DNA of 46,746 bases from Oscillospiraceae bacterium (GCA_015065935.1 SVPI01000015.1:1-46746); one strand, 5' to 3'. Shown: positions 23,782-33,045, numbered from the stretch's first letter. Numbers and translations: made by a program. Notes: generated from the letters alone by a model not told the origin.

Positions 23782-25419
23782 TTACTTTTTAAGTCGATTC
23801 CACATATCCTTATAGAAATTCAAATCGCCATAGGTTGATGCAAAATAGCAAGCAGCGGTGCTTATACCCGGCACCTGACCTATGTAACGCTTTGTGGGGA
23901 GCGCAAAATGTCCGTTTTCACCAAAGGAATCAATTTGCTTTGTTAAATCCTCAACAAATTTCTGGCGATACCACTGAGGCTGAACGGAAAACCAGGTTAT
24001 TTCATCGTAGCCCCAAATGTAAGAAGAAGCCTTGTGAAGATTTTTTGTGTCAACACCCCAGTTATCAACCTCAGCAAGGTAAGGGTATTTATTCGTATAC
24101 CATCCGGCAGGAGAATTGCCTCTGATGCCCTTTTGATAGGGGGAATCTCCCTGCCCCGGTGTTATAACGCAAAGCTGTGGGTCTTTCTCACTGGGCTTAT
24201 GGTCCTTTTGACCCTTTGCCACGCTTATTCTCATAGGAAAGGCGTTAAAATCGGTGAGCATTTGTCCGTCGGGACCCGCAAATCTTTGACTGGGGTAGTG
24301 GGCATCAAGGATAACATAATGGCGGCGGGCGTTTTTCTTGGCGTATGCCCTTATCATACCGATAACCTTTGCCCAGCAGACATTGTTTGTGTCGTTGTTA
24401 CCGATTAAATTTGCCTGACCTAAATGGATTGCCTCATAGCCCGAGTCAATGTAGAAGCAGGCTCTGGTGTAGAAAAACATTTGGGTTTCCAGTTGTGTGA
24501 TGTCGGGCACGTGGGCGCCTGTTCCCCACTTGTTTTTATACGTTCCGTCGGGGAACATCATTTTTTCAAGGCTGAAATTGCGGTTTTCATAAGGAACGCC
24601 AAATGCCTCAAAGGTCTCCTTGGGAATGGCAATTTGCTCAACCCTATTATCAACACATTCAAAAATGCAGGCCTCAAAAATAATTTCGGGGTCAAGAGCG
24701 TGGATTTTGTCCATTCTTTTCTTTATTTGGCCCTCGATGGCATATTCCCATCTGCTTGGTGACCACATACAGGCGGCGCGCTGAATATATTTTGCGCCAA
24801 TGCCAACAATGCTTTCTATTACAAGCTCATCGCTTTCCTCGGGCTGGAAAAACTGACAGTAGGTGGAAACGCGGTTAAGATAATTGTTAAGGGTGTCGAG
24901 ACCGATAGAGCCGTCAAAATAATATTTACTCTGATTGGCGCTTCTTTTTTGATAAATAATTTTAACACCGTCCTTCGGAACGCCGGCCATTGTGCCGCTT
25001 ACAGAGCTGTCGGCGTTTGAATAGTAGACAAAAAGGCGATATTCCTCGTTATTATTAAGCGCCTTTTTAAGGGTGTAGGAATTTGTCTTAATTCCATCCT
25101 CCTCAAAAACGGTTTTACCCTTTAAATCTTTTATTACAACCTTTGCGGTCCAGTCCTTCTTTTCGGCAAGTCTTGACCACTCGATTTTGGGATAAATACC
25201 GTCGTAAACCGCAAAAGCTGTTTCAAGGCGAGGCTTTGCACCGCCACCGCCCGATATCTGCTCCTCGCTTTCGGTGGAGCTGACTATAGATGAGGAAAGC
25301 TCGCTCTCGTTATCCTTTGAACTCTCGTTTCCCGCCCCCGTTTTGCCGCAGCCTGCAAGGCATACCAAAAGGCAAAGAGCGCAAAAAAGGGAAATTATTT
25401 TTAAAATTTTGTTTTTCAT
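23782..25419 (-). CDS. Paralog E of the unnamed family, lipoprotein with Fn3-like domain
   Basis: 545 aa. Lipobox CLAG-C24, a short Ser/Glu-rich spacer (25-60), a beta-rich Fn3-like domain (61-157; KIEWSRL, TAKVVIKDLKGKTVFEEDG, YTLKKAL, EEYRLFVYYS) and the core from YYFDGSIGLDTLNNYLNRV (166-184). Core blocks match D closely; AEVDNWG replaces VEVDNWG. Such Fn3-like modules often act as spacers or ligand platforms in surface glycosidases, which fits but does not prove a polymer-facing role. Ten bases after F stop. Confidence 0.8.
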   Translation of the reverse strand: MKNKILKIISLFCALCLLVCLAGCGKTGAGNESSKDNESELSSSIVSSTESEEQISGGGGAKPRLETAFAVYDGIYPKIEWSRLAEKKDWTAKVVIKDLKGKTVFEEDGIKTNSYTLKKALNNNEEYRLFVYYSNADSSVSGTMAGVPKDGVKIIYQKRSANQSKYYFDGSIGLDTLNNYLNRVSTYCQFFQPEESDELVIESIVGIGAKYIQRAACMWSPSRWEYAIEGQIKKRMDKIHALDPEIIFEACIFECVDNRVEQIAIPKETFEAFGVPYENRNFSLEKMMFPDGTYKNKWGTGAHVPDITQLETQMFFYTRACFYIDSGYEAIHLGQANLIGNNDTNNVCWAKVIGMIRAYAKKNARRHYVILDAHYPSQRFAGPDGQMLTDFNAFPMRISVAKGQKDHKPSEKDPQLCVITPGQGDSPYQKGIRGNSPAGWYTNKYPYLAEVDNWGVDTKNLHKASSYIWGYDEITWFSVQPQWYRQKFVEDLTKQIDSFGENGHFALPTKRYIGQVPGISTAACYFASTYGDLNFYKDMWNRLKK

Positions 25420-25429
25420 AAATTGCTCC

Positions 25430-27061
25430 CTATTTATTAAGTTTGTTCCATAAGTTTTTATAGAAATCCAAATCGCCGAAGAAATTTATGTCTCCCGCTT
25501 TACCTAAGGCATAGTAGGTGGTTAATTTTTTGTCGCGACCGGGGAAGTTGGTTATCCAGCGCTTTCCAACAATGGCCGCGTGTCCGTTTTCATCAAAAGA
25601 GTCAATTTCTTTAATTAAATATTCGGTGAACTTTTGGCGGTAGCTTTGGGGCTGAATGGCAAACCAGGTTATTTCATCATAACCCCAGATATCCGCCGAG
25701 GCCTTGTTAAGCTTGGCCTCATCCACGCCGTAGTTATCAATTTCCACAAGGTAGGGATATTTATTTGTATACCAGCCCGAAGGGGAATTGAGCCTTCTGG
25801 AAAGCCCGTAAACCGAGTCTTTGTAACCCTTTTCAATAACGCACTCCTGAGGGTTTCCTTCAGATGGAGCGTGGCTTGTTTGGCCCTTCGCCACCTTCAT
25901 TCTCGTTGGGGAGGCGTTGAAATCCACAAGGGCGTTGCCGTTTTTATCCAAAAATTTTTGACCGGGATAGTGGGCATCAAGAATAACATAATGTCGCCTT
26001 GCGTTTTTGGCCGCATAGTCCCTTATCATATTTATAACCTTTGTCCAGCACTCGTTATCCTTGTCGTTATAACCGATAAGCTTTGCCTGACCCAGATGAA
26101 TGGCCTCAAAGCCCATATCAATAAAGAAGCAGGCCCTATGATAGAAAAACATCTGGGTCTCTGTTTTGGTTATATCAGGCACCGAGGCGGTGTCGCTCCA
26201 ATTATTTTTAGGATAGCCCGAGGTAAAATTCATCTTATCGTAACTGAAATTGCGGTTTTCAACCGGCAAACCAAATGCCTTAAAGGTTTCGGCAGGAATG
26301 GGGATTTCGTTAACGTTTTGGTCCATATATTCGAAAATACAGGCCTCAAAAATAATTTCGGGATCCATTGCGTGAAGCTTTTTAAGCTTTTCGGTTATCC
26401 CACTCTGCAGCGAGTAATCCCACGCCTGCGGAACCCAGGCGCAGTCGGCCCGCTGAATATATTTAGCCCCCGCATCAACAATGGATGCCTTTAAAATGCT
26501 GATATCATCACTTCTAACGTGGCAATAGGTCATAGCCCTGTTTAAATAGTTATTTAAAACATCAAGGGAAATGCCTCCGTCAAAATAATATTTTCCCTTT
26601 TGCTCTAAAAATTTAACCTTAATTCCCTTTTCGGGCACTCCGCTAATAAGGCCTGCTTCCTCGTCGAAGATTTTATAATAAACAAAAAGGGTATACTCCT
26701 CTCCCTTTTTAAGCGCTGCCGAAACGGCATAGATGTCGGTGGTTATGCCGCTTTGGTCCAAAACGGTTTTGCCGCTTTTATCCTTTAAAACAACCCTGGC
26801 GCTAACACCCTTTTTACCCTCAACATTTGACCACTCAATAAGGGGCTTATTACCGTCATAATGGGCAAAGGCGGTGCTTAAGCGGGGCTTCACTACGCTA
26901 TAGGAAGACTCAGTATATGACACATCAGACAGTGTCTCGCTTGATGCCTGGCTGCTGCCCGATAAGGTCTGCTCGGTTTTGCCGCAGGCTGTAAAAATCC
27001 CGCAGATAAACAGGGCGCATAAAGCCAAGGATAATGTTTTTAAAAAGATGTTTTTGCACAT
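25430..27061 (-). CDS. Paralog F of the unnamed family, lipoprotein with Fn3-like domain
   Basis: 543 aa, first gene of the operon. Lipobox IFTA-C26, short Ser-rich spacer, Fn3-like domain (58-152; PLIEWSNV, SARVVLKDKSGKTVLDQSG, GEEYTLFVYYK) that aligns with that of E, then the core from YYFDGGISLDVLNNYLNRA (158-176). The core carries EACIFE, KTETQMFFYHRACFFID, FEAIHLGQAKLIG, NARRHYVILDAHYP, YPYLVEIDNYG and WGYDEITWFAIQPQSYR. DFNASPTR departs from the DFNAFPMR of its relatives. GGAGGA lies 10 bases before the ATG. The promoter with an inverted repeat lies 29 bases upstream. Confidence 0.8.
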   Translation of the reverse strand: MCKNIFLKTLSLALCALFICGIFTACGKTEQTLSGSSQASSETLSDVSYTESSYSVVKPRLSTAFAHYDGNKPLIEWSNVEGKKGVSARVVLKDKSGKTVLDQSGITTDIYAVSAALKKGEEYTLFVYYKIFDEEAGLISGVPEKGIKVKFLEQKGKYYFDGGISLDVLNNYLNRAMTYCHVRSDDISILKASIVDAGAKYIQRADCAWVPQAWDYSLQSGITEKLKKLHAMDPEIIFEACIFEYMDQNVNEIPIPAETFKAFGLPVENRNFSYDKMNFTSGYPKNNWSDTASVPDITKTETQMFFYHRACFFIDMGFEAIHLGQAKLIGYNDKDNECWTKVINMIRDYAAKNARRHYVILDAHYPGQKFLDKNGNALVDFNASPTRMKVAKGQTSHAPSEGNPQECVIEKGYKDSVYGLSRRLNSPSGWYTNKYPYLVEIDNYGVDEAKLNKASADIWGYDEITWFAIQPQSYRQKFTEYLIKEIDSFDENGHAAIVGKRWITNFPGRDKKLTTYYALGKAGDINFFGDLDFYKNLWNKLNK

Positions 27062-27089
27062 AAGTTATATTCCTCCATATTATACGAAA

Positions 27090-27118
27090 AGTTTATCATT
27101 TTTGTATGATAATGTCAA
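27090..27118 (-). promoter_or_regulatory. Promoter of the paralog operon with an internal operator-like repeat
   Basis: On minus: TTGACA (27113-27118), 17 bases, TAAACT (27090-27095). The perfect inverted repeat TTATCAT-6-ATGATAA (27093-27099 and 27106-27112) fills the spacer and overlaps the -10, the usual place for a repressor site. An alternative -10, TATAAT at about 27079-27084, is 28 bases from the -35 and too far. Confidence 0.6.
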
Positions 27119-27130
27119 TAAATATTGTGC

Positions 27131-27159
27131 TTGACTAAAGATAAAAAAGAGGATAATAT
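27131..27159 (+). promoter_or_regulatory. Promoter of trmO
   Basis: TTGACT (27131-27136), 17 bases, TAATAT (27154-27159), divergent from the paralog operon promoter. Confidence 0.75.
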
Positions 27160-27197
27160 TAACAATATAATATATATTTATAAGGCAGGTGAAGGTT

Positions 27198-27890
27198 TTG
27201 GCAAAAAAAGGTGAAAAAACAATTGCCCCCATAGCTTTTATAAGAACCGATTTTAAGGATAAATTCGGCATTCCGCGGCAAAGTGGCAGGGCAAAAAGCC
27301 TTATGGGTGAAATTGTTTTCGAAAAACAGTTCCAAAATCCCGATGCCCTTAGAGAAATTAAGGGCTTTTCCCACCTTTGGCTGATTTTTGATTTTTCCCT
27401 TGCCCACCGAGAGGGCTTTTTCCCAACCGTTCGCCCACCGCGCCTCGGCGGCAACAAAAAGGTGGGGGTTTTTGCCAGCCGTTCCCCCTTTAGGCCCAAC
27501 TCCTTAGGGCTCTCCTGTGTTAAGCTTGAAGAGATAAGACATTCTGACAGCGATGGTAGCACCCTGCTGGTATCAGGTGTTGACCTGCTTGACGGCACCC
27601 CTATTTATGATATTAAGCCCTATGTGCCAATGGCAGACTGCATTGAGAATGCCGTGGGCGGCTACACCGAGGAAACGGCAGGTCATCGCCTTAATGTGGT
27701 TTTCCCTGAGGAGCTTAAAAACCGCCTGCCGGAGGATAAGCGTGCGGCGGCAACCGAGTGCCTGGCAGATGACCCTCGCCCCTCTTATCAGGAGGATTCA
27801 AGGATTTACACCATGGCATTTGCAGGGTTTGACCTCACCTTTGAGGTTCTTGGCGATACACTTTTTGTAAGGGATGTAAAAATTCTTTAA
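27198..27890 (+). CDS. trmO: tRNA m6t6A37 methyltransferase TrmO (TsaA/YaeB family)
   Basis: About 230 aa. It methylates N6-threonylcarbamoyladenosine 37 in tRNA-Thr using SAM. Typical segments: PIAFIRTDFKDKFGIPRQSG near the N terminus, GFSHLWLIFDF, VRPPRLGGNKKVGVFASRSPFRPNSLGLS (the family signature), LLVSGVDLLDGTPIYDIKPYVP and a C-terminal RPSYQED. TTG at 27198 is preferred because AGGTG lies 6 bases upstream; GTG at 27189 is possible and adds three residues. Confidence 0.88.
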   Translation: MAKKGEKTIAPIAFIRTDFKDKFGIPRQSGRAKSLMGEIVFEKQFQNPDALREIKGFSHLWLIFDFSLAHREGFFPTVRPPRLGGNKKVGVFASRSPFRPNSLGLSCVKLEEIRHSDSDGSTLLVSGVDLLDGTPIYDIKPYVPMADCIENAVGGYTEETAGHRLNVVFPEELKNRLPEDKRAAATECLADDPRPSYQEDSRIYTMAFAGFDLTFEVLGDTLFVRDVKIL

Positions 27891-27906
27891 AATGCATTTT
27901 TATCTC

Positions 27907-27935
27907 TTGAAAGAGGCAAAATTTTGGTGTATACT
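27907..27935 (+). promoter_or_regulatory. Promoter of the DUF1846 gene
   Basis: TTGAAA (27907-27912), 17 bases, TATACT (27930-27935), 39 bases before the ATG at 27975. Confidence 0.72.
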
Positions 27936-27974
27936 TATATAGTTAATTGTTAATTTTCTCTCTGGGAGGGTATT

Positions 27975-29459
27975 ATGGGGAAAATAGGTTTTGATAATGA
28001 TAAATACATTAAACTGCAATCGGAAAAAATCCGTGAGCGCATTGATATGTTCGGCGGCAAGCTTTATCTTGAGTTTGGCGGCAAGCTTTTTGATGACTTC
28101 CACGCGGCCCGCGTTCTGCCCGGCTTTGCGCCCGACAGCAAGGTTAAAATGCTTATGGAGCTAAAGGACCAGGCTGAGGTTGTTATTGTAATTAATTCCG
28201 ATGCCATTGAGAAAAACAAGCGCCGCGGCGACCTTGGCATTACCTATGACCTTGATGCCCTGCGCCTTATTGATGCCTTTAGAGGAATAGGTCTTTTCGT
28301 TGGCAGTGTTGTTATCACCCGCTATAACTCCCAGCCCACCGTTCAGGCATTTGAAAAGAGGCTTTTAAACCTTGGAATTAAGGTTTACCGCCACTATTCC
28401 ATTCCCGATTACCCCGCCAACATCCCCTTTATTGTAAGTGATGATGGCTTTGGCAAGAACGATTATATCGAAACCTCCCGCAGTCTTGTAGTTATAACCG
28501 CTCCCGGCCCCGGCAGCGGCAAAATGGCAACCTGTTTATCCCAGCTTTATCACGAGCACAAGCGCGGCGTTAAGGCAGGCTATGCAAAGTTTGAAACCTT
28601 CCCCGTTTGGAACCTTCCCCTAAAGCACCCTGTTAACATCGCCTATGAAGCGGCAACTGCCGACCTTGATGATGTTAATATGATTGACCCCTTCCACCTT
28701 GATGTTTACGGTGAAACCTCGGTTAACTATAACCGCGATATTGAAATTTTCCCTGTGCTCAGCGCAATTTTGGAAAATATTTTGGGCGAGTCGCCCTATA
28801 AAAGCCCCACCGATATGGGGGTTAATATGGCAGGCTTCTGCATTACCGACCCTGAGGCGGTAAGAAAGGCAAGCTGTCAGGAAATTATCCGCCGATATTA
28901 TGCGGCGTTGTGCTCCAACCGCCAGGGTATGTCGGATAAAAACGAAATTTACAAGCTCGAGCTTTTAATGCGCCAGGTTGGCACCTCTACTGCCGACCGC
29001 CCTGTTGTTGCCGCCGCCCTTAAAAAGGCCGAACAAACGGGCGCCCCCGCCGTTGCCCTTGAACTTGAAAACGGCAGGATTATAACAGGCAAAACCTCTT
29101 CGCTTCTCGGCTCCAGCGCGGCTCTGCTTTTAAACGCTTTAAAAGAGCTTGCCAATATTCCCGATGAAACCCAGCTTATCTCCCCCACCATTATTGAGCC
29201 CATTCAGCACCTTAAAATAGAGCATATGGGCAACCATAACCCAAGGCTCCATACCGATGAGGTGCTCATTGCCCTTTCAATTTGCGCCGCAACCGACCCT
29301 GTTGCCGCCAAGGCAATGGACATGCTCTATAAGCTGAGAGGCTGCGAGGCCCACTCAACGGTTATTTTATCCCGAGTGGATGAGCAGTGCTTTAGAAAAT
29401 TGGGTGTAAATATTACCTTCGAGCCTAACTACCAAACTAAAAAACTTTATCACAATTAA
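27975..29459 (+). CDS. DUF1846 (UPF0371) protein
   Basis: 494 aa, full length for the family. It begins [19 protein letters not shown] and has [26 protein letters not shown] (26-51), then [25 protein letters not shown] (about 173-197) with a GPGSGK nucleotide-binding-type loop, and [17 protein letters not shown]. Structures of relatives show a Rossmann-like fold, but no reaction is established to my knowledge. GGGAGGG SD; single gene closed by a terminator shared with the convergent DUF1015 gene. Confidence 0.9.
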   Translation: MGKIGFDNDKYIKLQSEKIRERIDMFGGKLYLEFGGKLFDDFHAARVLPGFAPDSKVKMLMELKDQAEVVIVINSDAIEKNKRRGDLGITYDLDALRLIDAFRGIGLFVGSVVITRYNSQPTVQAFEKRLLNLGIKVYRHYSIPDYPANIPFIVSDDGFGKNDYIETSRSLVVITAPGPGSGKMATCLSQLYHEHKRGVKAGYAKFETFPVWNLPLKHPVNIAYEAATADLDDVNMIDPFHLDVYGETSVNYNRDIEIFPVLSAILENILGESPYKSPTDMGVNMAGFCITDPEAVRKASCQEIIRRYYAALCSNRQGMSDKNEIYKLELLMRQVGTSTADRPVVAAALKKAEQTGAPAVALELENGRIITGKTSSLLGSSAALLLNALKELANIPDETQLISPTIIEPIQHLKIEHMGNHNPRLHTDEVLIALSICAATDPVAAKAMDMLYKLRGCEAHSTVILSRVDEQCFRKLGVNITFEPNYQTKKLYHN

Positions 29460-29463
29460 AACT

Positions 29464-29500
29464 AAAAGGCACTCAGCAGAGCTGAGTGCCTTTTTTATTG
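29464..29500. terminator. Bidirectional terminator
   Basis: AAAAGGCACTCAGC (29464-29477) pairs with GCTGAGTGCCTTTT (29481-29494) around AGA; T tracts on both strands. Confidence 0.9.
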
Positions 29501-29508
29501 TTGTTTTC

Positions 29509-30774
29509 CTATTTCATCTTATTCATAACAAGTCCTGTTATGAGCTTGGGGTAGAAATAGGTAGATTTTTGGGGCATCTTTTCCCCTGCGGCTGAAACTG
29601 CGGCAATTTCCTCTACCCTTGTGGGATTTAAAATAAATGCGCAGTTTGCCGCACCTTTGGCGGCGGCAACGGCTTCGCCAAAATCCCTTGTGTAGGTCAG
29701 GTTAATTTGTTTTGCCATATTTTCCTTATCAATACCCAGCACATTTTCTAAAATTAAAGTGTGGAGCACCGAAACGTCCAGCCCCTTTAATGCTGCCGAG
29801 GCGGTGGGTAAGAACTTATCCATAACACGGATATCCTTTAGGGTTAAAACGGCGCTTTTTGTTTTTCCCACAAAGCCGAAGGCCTTTTCTCCTTTTTCGT
29901 AAGCGGCGGCAAGCCTTGCCTCTATTTCCTCTTTTTCGCAAAGGGAAACAATAAAGTTATCCTCGCAGCCTTTAAGGAGCTTTTCCTCATCGAAAACGGG
30001 TAAATCCCTTACAATGCGGTGGGTTGGGAAAACAACAAGACCCTTATTTTCCATATCAATAAGGAACATCATAATGTAATCGGCCGCCTCGCAGGAAATG
30101 CCCTGCTGCTTTAACTGCTTTTGATAGTTAAGGGCGGTTTCATAGCGATGATGACCGTCGGCAATATACAGCTTTTTATCATCGAAAAAGCGGCAAAGCC
30201 TTTCGGTTTTTTCGCTTTTCTTTGCAACCCAAAGGCTGTGGGTAACGCCATCGGCATCGGTAAAGGTATCGTTAGGCTCGCCCTTTGACAGTTCCTCAAT
30301 AAGCTGGGCCGAAACACCCTGCTTATCGGAATAAAGGGAATAAATCTGGCTAAAATTGCAACCCGTTGCAGTCATTAAATTAAGGCGGTCGGTTTTTGCC
30401 TTTGAAAGAGTTTCCTCATGGGGCAAAACAACGCCGTCGGAAAAGGGATGGAGCTTTACGCGGGCAACAATGCCCTTAAAGGAATAATCCTGACTAGAAA
30501 CCGAAAATTTTTCCTCATAAACATAAAGGCAGTCCTCTTCGTCCTGCTTTAAAATGCCGCTGTCCACCCATTTTTTAAGGGTTTGGCCTGCCAAATTATA
30601 GCCTGCCTCATTTTGCTCGGGCAGCTCAAGGCGGATTATATTATTTTCATTTGTGTTAAGGTATGCCTTTTTTTGCTCGGGGGAAATAATATCATAGGGC
30701 GGGCAGCAAACCTCGCTCTTTTCCCCCGCCTTTTTGGTAAAGCGCAGGGCGCCGAATTCTTTAACTGTTGCCAT
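29509..30774 (-). CDS. DUF1015 family protein
   Basis: 421 aa, normal family length. Typical segments: CCPPYDIISPEQKKAYL (23-39), LPHEETLSKAKTDRLNLM (about 116-133), YIADGHHRYETAL (about 204-216) and MTATGCNFSQIYSLY. The HEET and ADGHHRYE motifs suggest an enzyme with a metal or phosphate site, but no activity is assigned. TAGGAG SD. It follows thrS by 14 bases, so it is probably also under T-box control by tRNA-Thr charging; elsewhere family members are often found with serine biosynthesis genes. Confidence 0.9.
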   Translation of the reverse strand: MATVKEFGALRFTKKAGEKSEVCCPPYDIISPEQKKAYLNTNENNIIRLELPEQNEAGYNLAGQTLKKWVDSGILKQDEEDCLYVYEEKFSVSSQDYSFKGIVARVKLHPFSDGVVLPHEETLSKAKTDRLNLMTATGCNFSQIYSLYSDKQGVSAQLIEELSKGEPNDTFTDADGVTHSLWVAKKSEKTERLCRFFDDKKLYIADGHHRYETALNYQKQLKQQGISCEAADYIMMFLIDMENKGLVVFPTHRIVRDLPVFDEEKLLKGCEDNFIVSLCEKEEIEARLAAAYEKGEKAFGFVGKTKSAVLTLKDIRVMDKFLPTASAALKGLDVSVLHTLILENVLGIDKENMAKQINLTYTRDFGEAVAAAKGAANCAFILNPTRVEEIAAVSAAGEKMPQKSTYFYPKLITGLVMNKMK

Positions 30775-30788
30775 TATAAAAACTCCTA

Positions 30789-32726
30789 TTAAAGCTTTTT
30801 GGTTTTAATTTCTTCCACCAGCATAGCGGTGAAATCGGCAATGCTCATTGAGCCTAAATCTCCATCCTCACCGCGGCGGCGAACAGATAAGGTGCCCTCC
30901 TCAACCTCTTTATCGCCGATAATGGGCATATAAGGGATTTTTTGGAGCCTTGCCTCACGGATTTTGTAACCGATTTTTTCGTTCCTTGAATCAATTTCAA
31001 CCAGCATTCCAAGGGCTTCAAGCTCGGCCTTAATCTTTTCGGCATATTCAAAATGTCTGTCGGCAATGGGTAAAAGCCTTACCTGAACAGGGGCAAGCCA
31101 CAGGGGGAATGCGCCTGCATATTTTTCAATAAGCAGAGCAAGAGTTCTCTCGTAGCAGCCAATAGAGGTTCTGTGAATAATGTAGGGATTTTTCTTACTA
31201 CCATCGGAATCGGTGTATTCCATACCGAATTTTTCGGCAAGCATCTGGTCGATTTGAATGGTAATAAGGGTGTCCTCCTTGCCGTGAACATTCTTAATCT
31301 GAATGTCAAGCTTGGGACCATAGAAGGCGGCCTCGCCAATACCTATCTTATATTTAATGCCAAGGTCGTTTAGGATATTCTCCATTTTGCTCTGAGCCTC
31401 ATCCCACTGTTCCTCGGTGCCGATGTATTTGCCCTTATCCTCGGGGTCCCACTGGCTAAAGCGGTAGGAAACATCCTCATATAATCCTAAGGTTTTAAGC
31501 ATAAAGGTGGTAAGCTCCAAGCAGCGGCGGAATTCATCCTCAAGCTGGTCGGGGCGGCACATAAGGTGACCCTCGGAAATGGTGAACTGGCGAACACGGA
31601 TAAGGCCGTGCATTTCGCCGCTATCCTCATTTCTAAAAAGGGTTGAGGTTTCGGCATAGCGAAGGGGCAAATCCCTATAAGAACGGGGGCGGTTTAAATA
31701 TGCCTGATACTGGAAGGGGCAGGTCATGGGGCGAAGGGCAAAGCATTCTTTGGTTTCATCGGTGGGGTCGCCCATAACGAACATACCATCAAGATAATGG
31801 TCCCAGTGGCCCGAAATTTTATAAAGGTCGCTCTTTGCCATTAAGGGAGTTTTGGTGCGCATCCAGCCGCGGCGCGCCTCCTCATCCTCAACAAAGCGCT
31901 GTAGAGTTTGAATGATTTGTGTGCCCTTAGGCAGCATAATGGGAAGACCCTGACCGATAACATCGCAGGTTGTAAAGAGTTCGAGCTCGCGACCGATTTT
32001 GTTATGGTCACGCTTTTTTGCCTCCTCAATTTGTTCTAATCGGGCAATGAGTTCGCTTTGCTTGGGGAAAGCGGTGCCGTAAATTCTTTGAAGCATTTTT
32101 CTGCTTGAATCGCCGCGCCAATAAGCGCCTGTTGCGGAGGTTAACTTAAATGCCTTAACAAGCCCTGTGGACATAAGATGAGCGCCGGCGCAAAGGTCAA
32201 CAAATTCGCCCTGCTTGTAAAGGGAAATTTCTGCATCCTCGGGTAGGTCGTTTATAAGCTCAACCTTGTAATCCTCGCCTTTGCTTTTGAAAAAGTCAAG
32301 AGCCTCTTTTCTTGACAAGGTAAAACGCTCAAGGGGCAAATCCTCTTTAACGATTTTTTTCATTTCCTCCTCAATAACGTTAAGGTCATCGGGGGTAAAC
32401 ATTTTCTCGCTGTCAATGTCATAGTAAAAGCCATCATCAACGGCAGGACCAATGGCAAGCTTAACGCTAGGATAAAGGCGCTTTACTGCCTGAGCCAAAA
32501 TGTGAGATGCGGTGTGACGGAAGGTCCACCTGCCGTAATCATCATCAAAGGTGAGAATTTGAACCTCGTCACCATCGTTTAAAATGGTGCGAAGGTCGGC
32601 ATTTTTGCCGTTAACAATAGCGGCGCAGGCGTTTTTTGCAAAGCCGCCGCCAAGGGATTTAACAGCCTCATAAACGCTGACAGCGCTGTCAAATTCTCTT
32701 TCGCTTGAGTTTAAAATAATTTTCAT
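30789..32726 (-). CDS. thrS: Threonyl-tRNA synthetase
   Basis: 645 aa, class II synthetase. The start at 32726 (MKIILNSSE) has GGAGGA 6 bases upstream; a longer frame would enter the leader. N-terminal TGS domain (about 1-62), the editing domain with TASHILAQ (about 73-80) and the CAGAH metal/editing motif, then the catalytic core: TCPFQYQAYLNRPRSYRDLPLRYAE, the motif 2 FRNEDSGEMHGLIRVRQFT and motif 3 GCYERTLALLIEKY, and the anticodon-binding domain (from PVQVRLLPI). First gene of thrS-DUF1015. Confidence 0.97.
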   Translation of the reverse strand: MKIILNSSEREFDSAVSVYEAVKSLGGGFAKNACAAIVNGKNADLRTILNDGDEVQILTFDDDYGRWTFRHTASHILAQAVKRLYPSVKLAIGPAVDDGFYYDIDSEKMFTPDDLNVIEEEMKKIVKEDLPLERFTLSRKEALDFFKSKGEDYKVELINDLPEDAEISLYKQGEFVDLCAGAHLMSTGLVKAFKLTSATGAYWRGDSSRKMLQRIYGTAFPKQSELIARLEQIEEAKKRDHNKIGRELELFTTCDVIGQGLPIMLPKGTQIIQTLQRFVEDEEARRGWMRTKTPLMAKSDLYKISGHWDHYLDGMFVMGDPTDETKECFALRPMTCPFQYQAYLNRPRSYRDLPLRYAETSTLFRNEDSGEMHGLIRVRQFTISEGHLMCRPDQLEDEFRRCLELTTFMLKTLGLYEDVSYRFSQWDPEDKGKYIGTEEQWDEAQSKMENILNDLGIKYKIGIGEAAFYGPKLDIQIKNVHGKEDTLITIQIDQMLAEKFGMEYTDSDGSKKNPYIIHRTSIGCYERTLALLIEKYAGAFPLWLAPVQVRLLPIADRHFEYAEKIKAELEALGMLVEIDSRNEKIGYKIREARLQKIPYMPIIGDKEVEEGTLSVRRRGEDGDLGSMSIADFTAMLVEEIKTKKL

Positions 32727-32754
32727 AAAAGTTCCTCCACTTTTAAAATCAAAA

Positions 32755-33011
32755 TAAAAAACGCCCCGCACGGCATATTTGCCGCACAGGACGAAGAAAG
32801 ACATTTTCTCCGCGGTTCCACCCGCATTGCAGTTTTTAAAAAACTGCCTCTTTTCGATTCTCTAACGCAAATCACGCGGCCGACTTCATTTATTTCACCG
32901 ACACTCAAAGGTGGTCTTCGCCCAAACTCATTTTAAGCGGCTTTCAGCCGATGACCGCCCTCTCTGATAAAACAAGGTCTCAGGTTACTTTCCTTATCAA
33001 CGCTTTATATA
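32755..33011 (-). ncRNA. T-box riboswitch of thrS (threonine specifier)
   Basis: Minus-strand leader. Stem I carries AGTAA and GAGAGGG segments, then ACCACC (32910-32915), where ACC is the probable threonine specifier codon. The conserved T-box GGGTGGAACCGCG (32811-32823) forms the antiterminator bulge that pairs with uncharged tRNA-Thr. It is followed by a 13-bp terminator stem (32763-32775 with 32780-32792) that closes fully only in minus-strand RNA because it uses four G-U pairs, then a T-rich tract. Known mechanism: uncharged tRNA lets transcription continue into thrS. Confidence 0.93.
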
Positions 33012-33017
33012 TTAATA

Positions 33018-33045
33018 ATAATACTATAAAATTCTTATTTGTCAA
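33018..33045 (-). promoter_or_regulatory. Promoter of thrS
   Basis: On minus: TTGACA (33040-33045), 16 bases, TATTAT (33018-33023). The -35 lies inside the last codons of the upstream Nudix gene. Confidence 0.75.
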
